Program-made: the position numbers and the translations under genes
The notes under the pieces: model-generated
Told to the model about the DNA's origin: nothing
What the model saw: the letters and a program-made list of their open reading frames with translations, nothing else
The model's database searches: none
Shown here: positions 35,780 to 45,765 of the stretch, one piece after another
Numbering within the stretch: position 1 is the first letter of the stretch
How the letters are laid out: every line of letters starts with the position of its first letter
Source: CAZSMK01 sp964608095
GTDB taxonomy: Bacteria > Sumerlaeota > Sumerlaeia > MWCT01 > JAGHBZ01
Length of the DNA stretch: 64,000 nt
Reading direction: 5' to 3'
NCBI GenBank assembly: GCA_964608095.1
Contig: CAZSMK010000026.1
Coordinates: forward strand, 62,001 to 126,000

Positions 35780-37312
35780 TTAAAGGTAGGTCCTGCGGGC
35801 AAGGGCGAGAACAAGGCGGTCGATCAATCCGACACGTATACTATGCCCGATGACGTCGGAATTGACAATAATAGAGAAAAACACCTCCTGTCCCAGCGGC
35901 GTGTTGACCACACCTGTTAGACTTGTGGCGACACCGAGGTAGCCGGTTTTGCCATGAATTCTGGGCGCTGCGTTACGCGCTTCTTCAGTGTCCTGAAACC
36001 GATTGGCAAGAGTGCCGCTCTCACCTGCCTTCGACAGCGAGTCGAAAAATATGTTACACTGTTCATAATTCCTCATGTAGCGAAGCACCTTGACGAGTTG
36101 TGCGGGTGGAACCCTGTTAAGCCATGACAATCCCGAACCGTCGATCATGACAGTACAGGGAACGTAGATATTTTCTTTTTCAAGAAATGCAATGACCGCA
36201 CGACACCCCGAAACGAACGAGCCTTCGCCCCTGATCTCTTTTCCCAACGTTTTCAAGACCTGCTCTGCATAAAAATTCTGACTCCGCTTGTTGATGACTT
36301 TGACAATCGACGCCATGGGGGGCGATACAAAGGTGTCCACCGTATATCTCTCATCATCTCGCCATGTTTGATCCTCGCGTTCGTCGCCATCAACCGCTAC
36401 TCCCTTTACCTCTATCCCGCCCTTCTCGATCGTCTCCTTGAAGACCGTGGCAAAATAATGGGTCGGATTGTAAATCGTTGCATAATCATATACATCTTTG
36501 CGTTTAGCCGGTATAGTCCCATGAGCGCGGATGATATTGGTCTTGTCTTCACGTTGGTATCCTATCCGTAACCTGCCGTCCTTTTCGACAGTTTTTACCC
36601 CATTGATTATGGTCACATAAGAGGTCGGCGGATTAAGTTGAAAGATTCCAGGCAGCCCGGCTTTTCTTGCCCCTTCCCATTCTAAATCAATGCAGTTGTC
36701 ATTAAATGAGAGGGCGGACACTTCCGCACAATACCATTCCCCACGCTCGCCCTTCGGCCACCCGTTTCCAAAGTATTCATCATCAAAATAGTCATCCTCG
36801 CCGATGATGTATCCGTAGATTTTCCGTATCCCCAGTTGCTTGAGCTCATCAACCCAGTTTTCGAAAATCCAGAGATGATCGCGGGTGTCGCCATCAGGAT
36901 TGAACCTTCCGGAGATAGTCGGGTCACCGCTACCCGTCACTATCAAATTCCCGTGAAGTACCTTGTCCTCAATCCTTCCCGTATGGCTGAGTTTCGTCTT
37001 GTAACAATACTCGGAACCAAGATAATAAAGAGCAGCGCTGGTGGTGAGTAATTTATTACACGACGCCGGAATCAAAGGTTCATAGGCATTATGCGAGAAG
37101 ATTTCTCGACCGGTTGCCGCGTCTATGACGTACATCCCGATCTTGCCTTCCTCGAGATCAACAGAATTAATAATTGACGCCAATTCCTCTGAAATGGTAC
37201 CCGTAGTAATCTCATTGCACCATGCACCGGAGGCGGCGATTGAGAGAAAGGCGATAACGATCCAGAATATAGGTTTAATCCCTGCTGAATTTGTGGCATT
37301 ATACTTCATCAT
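35780..37312 (-). CDS. dacB: D-alanyl-D-alanine carboxypeptidase/endopeptidase (PBP4 type, S13)
   Basis: A 510-residue exported protein with an N-terminal signal (about 13-32). Active-site motifs are complete: SxxK at Ser84-Lys87 (SCNK), SxN (RSQNFYAEQ) and KTG (HGKTGYLG) near the C-terminus, with the inserted domains of S13 enzymes between. It trims peptidoglycan cross-links in the periplasm. It is divergent from the processing-protease gene across a 135-base gap; a GGGGAT site precedes the ATG. Confidence 0.93.
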   Translation of the reverse strand: MMKYNATNSAGIKPIFWIVIAFLSIAASGAWCNEITTGTISEELASIINSVDLEEGKIGMYVIDAATGREIFSHNAYEPLIPASCNKLLTTSAALYYLGSEYCYKTKLSHTGRIEDKVLHGNLIVTGSGDPTISGRFNPDGDTRDHLWIFENWVDELKQLGIRKIYGYIIGEDDYFDDEYFGNGWPKGERGEWYCAEVSALSFNDNCIDLEWEGARKAGLPGIFQLNPPTSYVTIINGVKTVEKDGRLRIGYQREDKTNIIRAHGTIPAKRKDVYDYATIYNPTHYFATVFKETIEKGGIEVKGVAVDGDEREDQTWRDDERYTVDTFVSPPMASIVKVINKRSQNFYAEQVLKTLGKEIRGEGSFVSGCRAVIAFLEKENIYVPCTVMIDGSGLSWLNRVPPAQLVKVLRYMRNYEQCNIFFDSLSKAGESGTLANRFQDTEEARNAAPRIHGKTGYLGVATSLTGVVNTPLGQEVFFSIIVNSDVIGHSIRVGLIDRLVLALARRTYL

Positions 37313-37365
37313 CTTTGTCTATCCCCTTTAAAAAATTTGAAAGTTACTTTTACCCCATAATGGAT

Positions 37366-37394
37366 TTGCATTCAAAAAGATTTTTTCCTATAAT
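37366..37394 (+). promoter_or_regulatory. Strong putative promoter of the ctp gene
   Basis: TTGCAT at 37366-37371, a 17-bp spacer rich in A/T, and a perfect TATAAT at 37389-37394. This is the best sigma-70-type promoter seen in the window, 54 bases before the start codon at 37448, within the divergent gap to dacB. Confidence 0.65.
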
Positions 37395-37447
37395 AAAATT
37401 TGTAGTGAGTTTTGATTATTCTTTTTTGATAAGGAGAGGTTCTTTCC

Positions 37448-38908
37448 ATGAATTTACAATCCAGGGATTATGCGGATAAAGGTGTACTAAAACATACTAA
37501 GGGCGCAATGCGAGACTCGCTGCGTACCTTCTTTTTGAGTCTTTTCATAATCCTGACATTCATAGTGGTGCTGGGGCAGGTTGCATCGAAGAACACGGAG
37601 AAAGCCACAGACACGCAGGATCAGGAGTTTAGAGAATTCGCAGAGGTTGTTGCCGAAGTCTATGTAAAGATCAAAGAAAAGTATGTAACGGAGTTGGATA
37701 ACGAGACCCTGATCAAGGGAGCGGTAGAGGGAATGATGGGGGCGCTCGACGGTAATAGCCAGTTTCTCGACACTGATCTGATCTCGCAACTCGAAAAGGA
37801 TACCGGTGGAGAATTCTCGGGAATCGGGATACACATATCACTGCAGGATGGATTACTGACGGTTGTAGCCCCCATACCGGGCACCCCCGCCGCCGAAGAA
37901 GGGCTCCAGCCGTGGGATCGAATCATCGAGATCGACGGGAAATCAACCAAGGATATTACACTCCTCGAGGCGGTCAAGAAACTGACAGGACCCGCGGGAA
38001 CACACGTGAGCGTCACCATCTACAGGGAAGGTGAAGAAGACCCCCTGTATTTCACTATCACACGCGCGGTGATCAAAGTTCAGAGTGTGTATCATAAAGT
38101 CGTAGACTCCACAATCGGTTATATCCGCTTATCCCGTTTCAGCGAAAATACCGCAGAGAGTATGCGCAAAGCCCTGGAAGACCTTAAAGCCCATGAGATC
38201 GAATCTCTCATCCTGGATTTACGATTCAATACAGGCGGGTTATTGACCGAAGCGGAAAAGGTAGCAGACCTGTTGGTGCCGAAAGGCGAACTCATCGTCT
38301 ATACAGAGGGGCGAATGCCCAGCCAGAACAGAAAATATTTTGCCCGCGAAGAAGCCGTGCTCTCGGTTCCGACGGTGGTCCTCGTCAACAAGGGAAGCGC
38401 CAGCGCATCGGAGATTGTTGCCGGCGCGCTCAAAGATCATCACCTCGCTGTTATCCTTGCACCGAAAGGGCAGCGAACCTTCGGAAAAGGTTCGGTACAA
38501 ACAATTGAAGAACTCGACCACCCCCTCGGCGTGGATGAAAACGGCAATCCTTTACCCTGTGCTATTCGTCTTACTACGGCACATTATTATACCCCTGCAG
38601 GAGTAAATATCGAGGGAAAAGGCATTAAACCAGACGTCGTGGTTGATTTACCTGAAAAGCATGAGATAGAACTCCTAAAACATGGTCTTCTCGGTGAACC
38701 ACGCTTGATACCCGAGGACGATGAGACAACCACTCAATCCGAGAACCAAGAGGAGAAATTCTACATTGAAAAACTCAAACAAGACGAGAAAGAAAAAGAA
38801 GAAGAGTTCGTAGATATACAACTTCAGTTCGCCGTTGATCTTCTCAGGAGTCTTATGGTGCTGAGTAAAGCCGAATCATCTCTTCTTCCCGGAATGAACA
38901 GAAGTTAA
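37448..38908 (+). CDS. C-terminal processing peptidase (S41 family)
   Basis: A 486-residue exported serine protease starting behind AAGGAGAGG. It has a single N-terminal anchor (about 27-45), a PDZ domain (about 115-210) with GEFSGIGIHI and AEEGLQPWDRIIEIDGK, then the S41 catalytic core: LDLRFNTGG, catalytic Ser319 in NKGSASASE and Lys347 in RTFGKGSVQ. The last 70 residues are highly charged (EEKFYIEKLKQDEKEKEEE). It would process C-termini of envelope proteins; in other bacteria Prc/Ctp controls murein hydrolases, which fits its neighbour dacB. Confidence 0.94.
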   Translation: MNLQSRDYADKGVLKHTKGAMRDSLRTFFLSLFIILTFIVVLGQVASKNTEKATDTQDQEFREFAEVVAEVYVKIKEKYVTELDNETLIKGAVEGMMGALDGNSQFLDTDLISQLEKDTGGEFSGIGIHISLQDGLLTVVAPIPGTPAAEEGLQPWDRIIEIDGKSTKDITLLEAVKKLTGPAGTHVSVTIYREGEEDPLYFTITRAVIKVQSVYHKVVDSTIGYIRLSRFSENTAESMRKALEDLKAHEIESLILDLRFNTGGLLTEAEKVADLLVPKGELIVYTEGRMPSQNRKYFAREEAVLSVPTVVLVNKGSASASEIVAGALKDHHLAVILAPKGQRTFGKGSVQTIEELDHPLGVDENGNPLPCAIRLTTAHYYTPAGVNIEGKGIKPDVVVDLPEKHEIELLKHGLLGEPRLIPEDDETTTQSENQEEKFYIEKLKQDEKEKEEEFVDIQLQFAVDLLRSLMVLSKAESSLLPGMNRS

Positions 38909-39050
38909 GAGAATTTAAGCAGCGAATATACTATGTCATTTCAAACTTTGTGAATGCTGCACAGGTCATGTTTGAAAGAGAGATAGTCGTATTCCGAGTT
39001 GAAGTGTTTTCGAGAGGTAAGTAAAGGGATTCATCCCTCCGGAGTAAAAA

Positions 39051-40373
39051 ATGAAGATAGTTAAATACATACTTGTTCTGATCACTATATTTTGTTTGAT
39101 AGATGGAGTCTGGGCGCAAGAGAGCAGAAGAGAGACGTCTTCTAAAGATACCCAGCCAAAAGACGAGGAAAAAAAACAACCTCCTGCTGCCGTCCCCTCC
39201 AAGATTCAAAGAAGAGGAACCAAGACAATACAACCCACATCGCGAAGCAGACGCGGCACGACCTCCAGAAAGGTTGCAACCAAAACATCGGGATTTATAT
39301 CGACACTCAACATGAAACCAAATCTCGACAGCGCAGTGCTCTATCTATCACCTTTAGATATCAGAACCTCCGTGGGTAAGGAATTTGTGACTTCCCTTTC
39401 TTTGAGTAACCGCAATGCACAGACATTTGATCGGTTTTATGTTGTGCTTACGTATGATCCTGACTTTCTTATGCCGCTTGGATTCAACGATGAAGCCCTT
39501 AAATCTATAATGACCGCCGCTCCCGCTGTATCGGTTCAGGAATCAGCAGGTGTCATAATATACGAAGCAACGCTGAGAAAACCGATGAAAGCCACCAAAC
39601 TCAAATTTTGCTTTATTAAGTGGCAAGCCCTCAAACCAACCGTGTTTACCCAAATCGGTTTCGGAAGCATAAACTCACACACGACTCGTATAACCAACGA
39701 GACGGGCAACGACATCCTCGGCGACCCATCGCTTCCGGACGATGGACTTCTTCCCACAAGTGTGACAATCTCAGGTATGCAATTTGCATCTGAGGAAGAG
39801 CCGCTTCCCGGTTTTTCCATCTATGGAACTTATCTCGGGGGTGGCGCCCCCGAACTTCCCGAATTTGATTATGGCTTACACCTCTCTCTCATTCCCGAAA
39901 AAAACTCTGTCACGCAGGGTGAAGAATTCCTTGTTCACATTTACATATCAAATCCCCGCGAACTCCCCTCAGATGACCTCGATCTTGTCATTCATTATGA
40001 CCCTTCAGTATTCGAAGTGCTTGATTATGATGAAGGGAACTGGATTACACGAGGGATCAATATTTTCGACGGACTCTATCACGATATATATCCATTCGAT
40101 TATCAGATCAAGAATATGGTAATACCTTCCGAAGGGACGATTTATTATAGAATGGCAAGCACCGATGTCGATATTTTAACCGAACCGGGGACACTCGCCA
40201 CTATCAAATTCCGCGCACGTAAGCCTCATGTGACCAGAGCCGTTACTTTCATGTTACCCTCGAACGAACGAGATGATACAGGAAGCAGGATCAGCTTTGC
40301 CGACCAGGATGTCCTGGGCTCTCCCGATATCATCAACGACGGAGTGACAAACTGCCTGATTAATGTGGATTAA
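39051..40373 (+). CDS. Secreted protein with two cohesin-like domains
   Basis: A 440-residue protein with a signal peptide (cut near residue 23, VWAQ), then a basic, Lys/Arg/Ser/Thr-rich linker (about 24-85). Two beta-sandwich units follow: about 100-235 (SVGKEFVTSLSLSN, FYVVLTYDPDFL) and about 280-440 (SVTQGEEFLVHIYISN, DLDLVIHYDPSVFEVLDYD, GTLATIKFRA). These resemble cohesin or related carbohydrate/dockerin-binding folds with the xxFDPxxLEVxD pattern. It is likely envelope-associated. No dockerin partner was noticed. The assignment rests on motif resemblance only. Confidence 0.65.
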   Translation: MKIVKYILVLITIFCLIDGVWAQESRRETSSKDTQPKDEEKKQPPAAVPSKIQRRGTKTIQPTSRSRRGTTSRKVATKTSGFISTLNMKPNLDSAVLYLSPLDIRTSVGKEFVTSLSLSNRNAQTFDRFYVVLTYDPDFLMPLGFNDEALKSIMTAAPAVSVQESAGVIIYEATLRKPMKATKLKFCFIKWQALKPTVFTQIGFGSINSHTTRITNETGNDILGDPSLPDDGLLPTSVTISGMQFASEEEPLPGFSIYGTYLGGGAPELPEFDYGLHLSLIPEKNSVTQGEEFLVHIYISNPRELPSDDLDLVIHYDPSVFEVLDYDEGNWITRGINIFDGLYHDIYPFDYQIKNMVIPSEGTIYYRMASTDVDILTEPGTLATIKFRARKPHVTRAVTFMLPSNERDDTGSRISFADQDVLGSPDIINDGVTNCLINVD

Positions 40374-40505
40374 CTTACCAAATTTACCCGGTACGGAAGG
40401 GTATAAAAGGTCGAAAATCCCTCTTCATGTAGATATTCGGTAGTTTTCTCAGGGATGGGTGTTTTTATCCTTGCCTGATGATATTTCAAATAGAGGGAGA
40501 GGTGA

Positions 40506-41294
40506 TTACGTCAACTTCTCGAGATTTGCGAGATGCTTACGGGCTCGATCTATATGCTTTCGATCTTGTTTTTTCTGGCTTAACTCGAGCACTTTTGCCC
40601 ATTGTTCCACTGCCTTGGTCTGCCATGATGGTTTCTTCTCGTATACGATAGCAAGGTTATTATGCGCAGGGAGGTACTCGGGATCGATCTGCAATGCCCG
40701 GAGGTATTGCTCAACTGCTTTCTCATACTCACCTCGGCGAATATATTCAACCGCGGACTGGCAATAATCCTTTATGATATCGTCATCGGTCTTCAGGGTA
40801 GCAGGCATCGGCTCTGAGGATGGTTGTTCTGAAGGAACTTGATTAGGAACAGATTCTTCATCCGATTCCGCCGGCGCTGAGCTTCCTACACTTGAAATAT
40901 CCACCGGAACACCCTCTTCCTCCTCTTCAGGTAACTTAAACACATATTCCGGCAGCGTCAACGATGCCTTGAGAAGCTCTGCTTCAGCACCGTCTATAAT
41001 ATCGAAAATACTGTCGAGCTTGGATACTTCAAGGATGTCGGCAAACTTGTTGGATGGGGAGACGATAACAACGCGGGTCTTATTCTTGTTTGCAGTCATC
41101 TTGAGTCCGACGAGAACTCCCAAACCCGCACTGTCTACAAAATCGACATTAGAAAAGTCCATGTAAACAATGTTAATGCCTTTATCGATCAATGTAGTTA
41201 TCGAGTTTTTCAACTTTTCGCATTGATCGAGAAGTATCCTGCCCGCAATTTCTACATACACATTATGGTCTGACTTGTAAATTTTTAGTTCCAT
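40506..41294 (-). CDS. STAS domain protein fused to TPR repeats
   Basis: A 262-residue protein. Residues 1-100 form a STAS domain of the anti-sigma-factor-antagonist type, with the phosphorylatable Ser55 in VDSAGLGVLVGL. A Ser/Glu/Pro-rich linker (about 125-170) leads to two or three TPR repeats (YIRRGEYEKAVEQYLRALQID, YLPAHNNLAIVYEKK). In known systems the Ser is controlled by a serine kinase and a PP2C phosphatase (partner switching). No such partner is adjacent. The TPR tail suggests it docks on another protein. Confidence 0.82.
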   Translation of the reverse strand: MELKIYKSDHNVYVEIAGRILLDQCEKLKNSITTLIDKGINIVYMDFSNVDFVDSAGLGVLVGLKMTANKNKTRVVIVSPSNKFADILEVSKLDSIFDIIDGAEAELLKASLTLPEYVFKLPEEEEEGVPVDISSVGSSAPAESDEESVPNQVPSEQPSSEPMPATLKTDDDIIKDYCQSAVEYIRRGEYEKAVEQYLRALQIDPEYLPAHNNLAIVYEKKPSWQTKAVEQWAKVLELSQKKQDRKHIDRARKHLANLEKLT

Positions 41295-41338
41295 TTGTGT
41301 CCTGCGCTTCTCCTTTGGTGTTATACATCAATAAAACG

Positions 41339-41530
41339 CTACTCTGTTTCTTGTGTATGTGTAATCTTTTCAGCCTTATCGACACGAAGTTGCGGGATAT
41401 CATCTATAACGTGATATCGAAGACTGCATGCGCGGCAGTCCAACCATTCTTTCTCGTCCGTGACACGGTGCTCAAGAGGTCCTTTGCACTTCGGACAGAC
41501 GAGAAGTTCGAGCAGTTTCGGTGATATCAT
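41339..41530 (-). CDS. Trm112 family small zinc-ribbon-like protein
   Basis: A 63-residue protein: LLELLVCPKCKGPLEH followed by DCRACSLRYHVIDDIPQL, giving CPKC and CRAC pairs that form a zinc ribbon. This is the UPF0434/YcaR/Trm112 type. In eukaryotes and archaea Trm112 activates methyltransferases; in bacteria the role is unclear. It lies 44 bases upstream of the STAS-TPR gene on the same strand and 14 bases after the coiled-coil gene. Confidence 0.88.
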   Translation of the reverse strand: MISPKLLELLVCPKCKGPLEHRVTDEKEWLDCRACSLRYHVIDDIPQLRVDKAEKITHTQETE

Positions 41531-41544
41531 ATACGCTTTCCCTC

Positions 41545-42786
41545 CTATAAAGAAACGAGTATACCCACAACCTGCGCAGTGACGTTAATGGTGGTGATGA
41601 CTTCAACGTTGGCTTCAGCAACTGAACGGATAGCAATATCATCGATCTCATAGGTCGATTTACAATGGGTCAGTTCATAAAGGAAGCGAGATGACGCAAG
41701 GTTCGTTGCTTTGTAGCGTAGTTTAACAGGAACAATATTATATAAGGGTTTGGTGATCTCCTGTGGTTCAGGAGCCAAAATGCCTTCCATGGCTCCGGGA
41801 GGCAGTCCTCCGAATTCAAACATCATTTCAGGCGGAATTTCAGGACTAAATTCGGGAGGCATGCCCTCGGGTCCCACTCGTGCCCCAGCCGGCTGTTCCG
41901 CTCCCTCTACTTCTTCAACTTCAGCCACCGTATATGCATAATCCGGGCCCGGGTCTTCAATTAAGGTCACAGACACAATCTCATCAACATTGTTTTCTTC
42001 TGCACGATCGAGAATATCCATCAAGAATTCCAACTGCCGATTTACCATATACGCTGTGCCCACGTTTATGTCTATTCGTAAAAGTTCATAGAGTTCATCA
42101 ATCGTAATTTTATATTCTCTCGGTTTCTCGCGGAGTATCAGTTCCGCATGTGCCATGAGTTTTAATTGTGACACCACAGAACCGAACTCCTTTATCTGTT
42201 CCAATTTTGCCATATCTATGCCGATTCTGCCCATAAAGTCACGATATTCACTTTCCGCCTGGGCAAGGACAGTGGGACTGTCTCTACTGATGTTAATAAT
42301 GCTTTGAACATTATCGATCTTGGATATAACATCCCATAGGTTAACACGCTGTTTTGCGATATCTTCCGGGAGCTCGAGAGGAAAGTCCCATCCATCTTCG
42401 CCAAGAAAGGTCAGTGCAACGCTCGACTCCTTCTGCCGCCGCATTAATTCCTGGACATATCCTCTTCGGATTTCGCGTATTTGGGCAAAATTTTCCGGGT
42501 CGCCTGGATTAAAGTAAATCTTGGGCGCATCGAGATTGAGCGTCTCGAGAATGTCCAAAAACTCCTTGTTCAGCTCTTCGGTCTCCTCGCTGTAACTCTT
42601 CAACTTTATGGGAGAAATATTCCTCATCTGATTATAATTGCTCTTTGCATTCTCCATTTCTTTCTTTGCACGGGAATATTCCTGTGCCTTATTGGAAAAC
42701 ACGAAGAAGTGCAGGCCTGCAATGACAAAGATAGCTACTATACTTATAATGACAATCTTTTCTCTATTTCCAGGAGTAAACGCCAT
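41545..42786 (-). CDS. Membrane-anchored coiled-coil protein, PilO/GspM-like layout
   Basis: Not a recognised family. A 413-residue protein with one N-terminal membrane helix (about 10-30), a coiled coil (about 34-85), a globular middle and, near the C-terminus, a Pro/Gly/Met-rich loop (GPEGMPPEFSPEIPPEMMFEFGG) followed by a beta-rich end. One anchor, a coiled coil and ferredoxin-like ends are the layout of PilO/GspM-type scaffold proteins and of Amuc_1100-like pilus-associated proteins, but no pilus genes are adjacent. Cotranscription with the Trm112-like and STAS-TPR genes is likely. Confidence 0.6.
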   Translation of the reverse strand: MAFTPGNREKIVIISIVAIFVIAGLHFFVFSNKAQEYSRAKKEMENAKSNYNQMRNISPIKLKSYSEETEELNKEFLDILETLNLDAPKIYFNPGDPENFAQIREIRRGYVQELMRRQKESSVALTFLGEDGWDFPLELPEDIAKQRVNLWDVISKIDNVQSIINISRDSPTVLAQAESEYRDFMGRIGIDMAKLEQIKEFGSVVSQLKLMAHAELILREKPREYKITIDELYELLRIDINVGTAYMVNRQLEFLMDILDRAEENNVDEIVSVTLIEDPGPDYAYTVAEVEEVEGAEQPAGARVGPEGMPPEFSPEIPPEMMFEFGGLPPGAMEGILAPEPQEITKPLYNIVPVKLRYKATNLASSRFLYELTHCKSTYEIDDIAIRSVAEANVEVITTINVTAQVVGILVSL

Positions 42787-43184
42787 TTTTCTTCCTCTTC
42801 TTTAGAGAATATACAAGCCTCAAAAAAACCATATAACTTATGATTGGGTATAAATTCTTTATGCACTATAAGAGGCGACTTTGTCAAATGAAAAACCTCA
42901 CCTGCTCGATGATGAATCTGGATGCTCTGACCCCTGAATATAAAGCGGAGGTGTTGTAGAGCACGCTGTATGTCCGTAGTGACTATTCCCTTACAAGCCG
43001 TCGGCGACCACCCCTCGGTTGCGAGTGCGAATTCGAGTGCACGTATATAATATATATTGGGCTTTTACGAGACATCAGCCACAAGAGTTTCGTAGAGCTA
43101 CCTCACCCTCTTTCCCGAATGGCTCAATTCGAGCAGATCCCGAATTCTTCATCCACACACAAGATATAATGTTCCTAATCGGTG
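42787..43184. other. Gene-free gap upstream of the coiled-coil gene
   Basis: About 400 bases. The right end trails the ahcY stop codon; the left end should hold the promoter of the minus-strand coiled-coil operon, though I could not pick one with confidence. A small run GAGTGCGAATTCGAGTGCACG (43021-43042 region) recalls the GCGAGTACG words of the repeat regions. Open frames here are short and not protein-like. Confidence 0.5.
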
Positions 43185-44510
43185 TCAGGTACCTATCTCC
43201 CAGGAGACAAGATATTTTTGTTGCTGTTTAGTCAATTTATCAATCTTGACTCCCATCGAATACAGTTTCAAGCGGGCAATCTCCTCATCGATATCAGTAG
43301 GGACGCCATAGACCTTATTCTCGAGTTTTTTAGCGTTATCTTTAAGGTAACAGGCGCACATCGCCTGATTGGCAAAGGACATATCCATCACACATGCAGG
43401 ATGTCCCTCTGCACTGGAGAGATTGATCAACCGTCCTTCTGCAAGAACATAGATGTTTTTGCCGTTCTCAAGGGTGTATTCCGTGACATAGGGACGCATA
43501 GATCTGGTGTTCTTACTGATGTTTGCCAGTTTTTTGAGATTGATCTCGACATCGAAATGACCGGCGTTGCATACGATGGCGCCGTCTTTCATTTTTTGAA
43601 AATGTGTGATGTCAATGACGTTGATGTCGCCGCTCACCGTCACGAAAATATCGGCTTGCGGCGCCGCTTCCTCGAGGGGCATAACACGATATCCGTCCAT
43701 CACCGCCTCAAGCGCGCGAAGTGGATCGACTTCTGTAATGATGACATTGGCGCCCATTCCACGAGCCCGTGTCGCCACGCCGCGTCCACACCACCCATAG
43801 CCGCAGACCACCACGTTACTCCCCGCAAAAAGGCGGTTGGTCGCACGTAATATACCATCCACCGTCGATTGCCCCGTGCCATATCTATTATCGAATAGGT
43901 GCTTGGTTTGAGCCTCATTAACGGCAATCACCGGAAAACGCAACACTCCATCACGTTCCATAGCACGGAGCCGAATAACACCCGTCGTGGTCTCTTCGCT
44001 GCTGCCAATTACGCCTTTGAGCAGTTTCTCCGCTTGCTCCGCACTCAGCGATTTGAACCATTTGAGAACCGGTTTCGGTATTGCCTTGAAATTCTTGGTG
44101 GCGATAAATTGCAATGCAGAGACTAAATCCGCTCCGTCGTCCATCGTAATCCGTGGAAAATGTGCCAATGCCGCCACAATATGATCGTAATAAGTCGTGG
44201 TGTTCTCGCCTTTAATAGCGAATACGGGAATGTGATAATATTTAACCAGGGCTGCCGCTACATCATCCTGGGTACTCAAGGGATTTGAAGCACAAAGAAC
44301 CGGCTCCGCCCCTGCCGATTTGAGCGTAAGCATTAGATTCGCCGTCTCCGTAGTCACATGTAGACAACAACTCATTTTCATGCCTTTGAGAGGTTTGCTC
44401 CGTGCAAACCGTGCCCTGATCTTTTTAAGTACTGGCATGTCCTTTTCAGCCCACTCTATACGTCTTTTCCCATCTTCTGCAAGATCCAGATTCTTCACAT
44501 CATATTTCAT
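43185..44510 (-). CDS. ahcY: Adenosylhomocysteinase
   Basis: The start is the ATG at 44510 behind GAGGAGAAAAG; the frame runs upstream but without a ribosome site. This gives 441 residues. It hydrolyses S-adenosylhomocysteine to adenosine and homocysteine with bound NAD. Signatures: SCCLHVTTETANL, VLCASNPLSTQDDVAAAL, GENTTTYYDHI, VNEAQTKHLFDNRYGTGQSTVDGI, VVCGYGWCGRGVA (NAD site), VCNAGHFDVEI and the C-terminal LVSWEIGT. The usual bacterial ending is DPFRY(R)Y, which is absent here. Confidence 0.96.
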   Translation of the reverse strand: MKYDVKNLDLAEDGKRRIEWAEKDMPVLKKIRARFARSKPLKGMKMSCCLHVTTETANLMLTLKSAGAEPVLCASNPLSTQDDVAAALVKYYHIPVFAIKGENTTTYYDHIVAALAHFPRITMDDGADLVSALQFIATKNFKAIPKPVLKWFKSLSAEQAEKLLKGVIGSSEETTTGVIRLRAMERDGVLRFPVIAVNEAQTKHLFDNRYGTGQSTVDGILRATNRLFAGSNVVVCGYGWCGRGVATRARGMGANVIITEVDPLRALEAVMDGYRVMPLEEAAPQADIFVTVSGDINVIDITHFQKMKDGAIVCNAGHFDVEINLKKLANISKNTRSMRPYVTEYTLENGKNIYVLAEGRLINLSSAEGHPACVMDMSFANQAMCACYLKDNAKKLENKVYGVPTDIDEEIARLKLYSMGVKIDKLTKQQQKYLVSWEIGT

Positions 44511-45300
44511 TATACTTTTCTCCTCGCTTGAGTTTATTAAAGAATCAACATTGTCTACTTTCACATCACCTGGTTTCAAGCATGTTTTTAAAAAAACTTA
44601 TAACACCCGAGTCCTTTACATGTTAGAGCCGACCTTCATTCATAAGAACCTCGAGATCACACCTCGATAAGCTCCCCGGCTATGATACCATTTGGAACTC
44701 GTCCAGAACTGGCACCTCCAATTACCCATCAGAAGTAGTATTGATACCGGACCGTTCAGGACAAGTCACCGCTCTCTTTGCAGTCGCTTATGTTAATGCA
44801 TGGCGATAACACCAACACCTGAGATAGTCTTTCATCTCACTTGTCAAGCCATGTTGATAAGGCGCACAACCAGTTATGCGTGCACTATAACATGTGCATG
44901 CACAACAAGATGTGCCTCCACTTTTAAAACGTACGCACATGCTTCGTCATGCGGTGCAGGAACAAATATCATACTTCGTTCTGAATTATTTCGGAACCAT
45001 GACCTGACAGGCGAGTATGAATATGTGAGATATCCTATTATTTGCATCTCGTCCTCTATTTTCCATCTTGTATTATTGGTCTATAAAGAAGCATAAGACA
45101 AGGCTGGTAATTTGCATTTTGCAATCATCATTGTTTGCATTTTGCAATTTATTGCCCTTTTTCCTTCGACTTCCACTCGGTAAGGTGAACGGAAAAACAC
45201 ACATAAACAATTGATAATAAAAGAGATATGTACCAAAAGGTGATTATGGCAAATTCGGGCATGGATATTGCTCTTTTTATCTGTGAAAGGGATGTGACGT
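44511..45300. other. Gene-free gap upstream of ahcY
   Basis: About 790 bases with no convincing gene. I looked for SAM or SAH riboswitch cores on the minus strand upstream of ahcY and saw none. Short self-complementary words occur (CTCGAGATCACACCTCGA at about 44651-44669; TGTGCATGCACA at 44892-44903), but nothing with a clear role. A 98-codon frame at 44800-45096 has poor composition and no ribosome site. Confidence 0.5.
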
Positions 45301-45489
45301 ATGCATAAATACAAATGCATAGTAAAGTATGGCCATATTGGCAGCGGTAAGTATTTAGAAAGGGCTGTGTATGTACAGGCTCGTTCTATTACTGAAGCCA
45401 TGGCAAAAGCCAAATTGCTGGGTGGCGTGAAAAAAGGTAATTTGATGAAAACGGGCGCAAGTATTTTGTCCGTTTCTCCTCAGTGGTGA
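45301..45489 (+). CDS. Small hypothetical protein
   Basis: A 62-residue basic protein behind an AAGGGAT-type site. It is not recognised. The sequence alternates strand-like and helix-like parts (YKCIVKYGHIGSGKYLERAVYVQARSITEAMAKAKLLGG), which reads like a compact alpha/beta fold similar in layout to small ribosomal-protein-like or phage proteins. It stands alone between two gaps. It may be a real small gene; coding evidence is moderate. Confidence 0.5.
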   Translation: MHKYKCIVKYGHIGSGKYLERAVYVQARSITEAMAKAKLLGGVKKGNLMKTGASILSVSPQW

Positions 45490-45765
45490 GTGGATTTTTT
45501 GCAGTAACTTCCGTGAATTAATCGTCTCTTTTTTTAAAGAGAAGAAGAGACCTATTTTTACTTCTATCGTGCCCTTACTTAATTGCCATCCATCTGAGGG
45601 CTTTTCTATTATGGCGTAACTTTTTTCGTAACATTGCGATCGGCACACCGGCTAAAGCGCAACCCATCAACTAACCCCTCACACCCCTCAATCCATAATT
45701 TTCCCGGAAAAATCATTGTGCGGAAACAGTGAATGAAGGTTCCTGCAGGAGAGGCCATCTTACAT

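Noticed and set aside
44511..44800. SAM or SAH riboswitch upstream of ahcY
   Set aside because: A word CTTATCGAGG occurs on the minus strand, but the rest of the SAM-I core and the SAH motif are missing.
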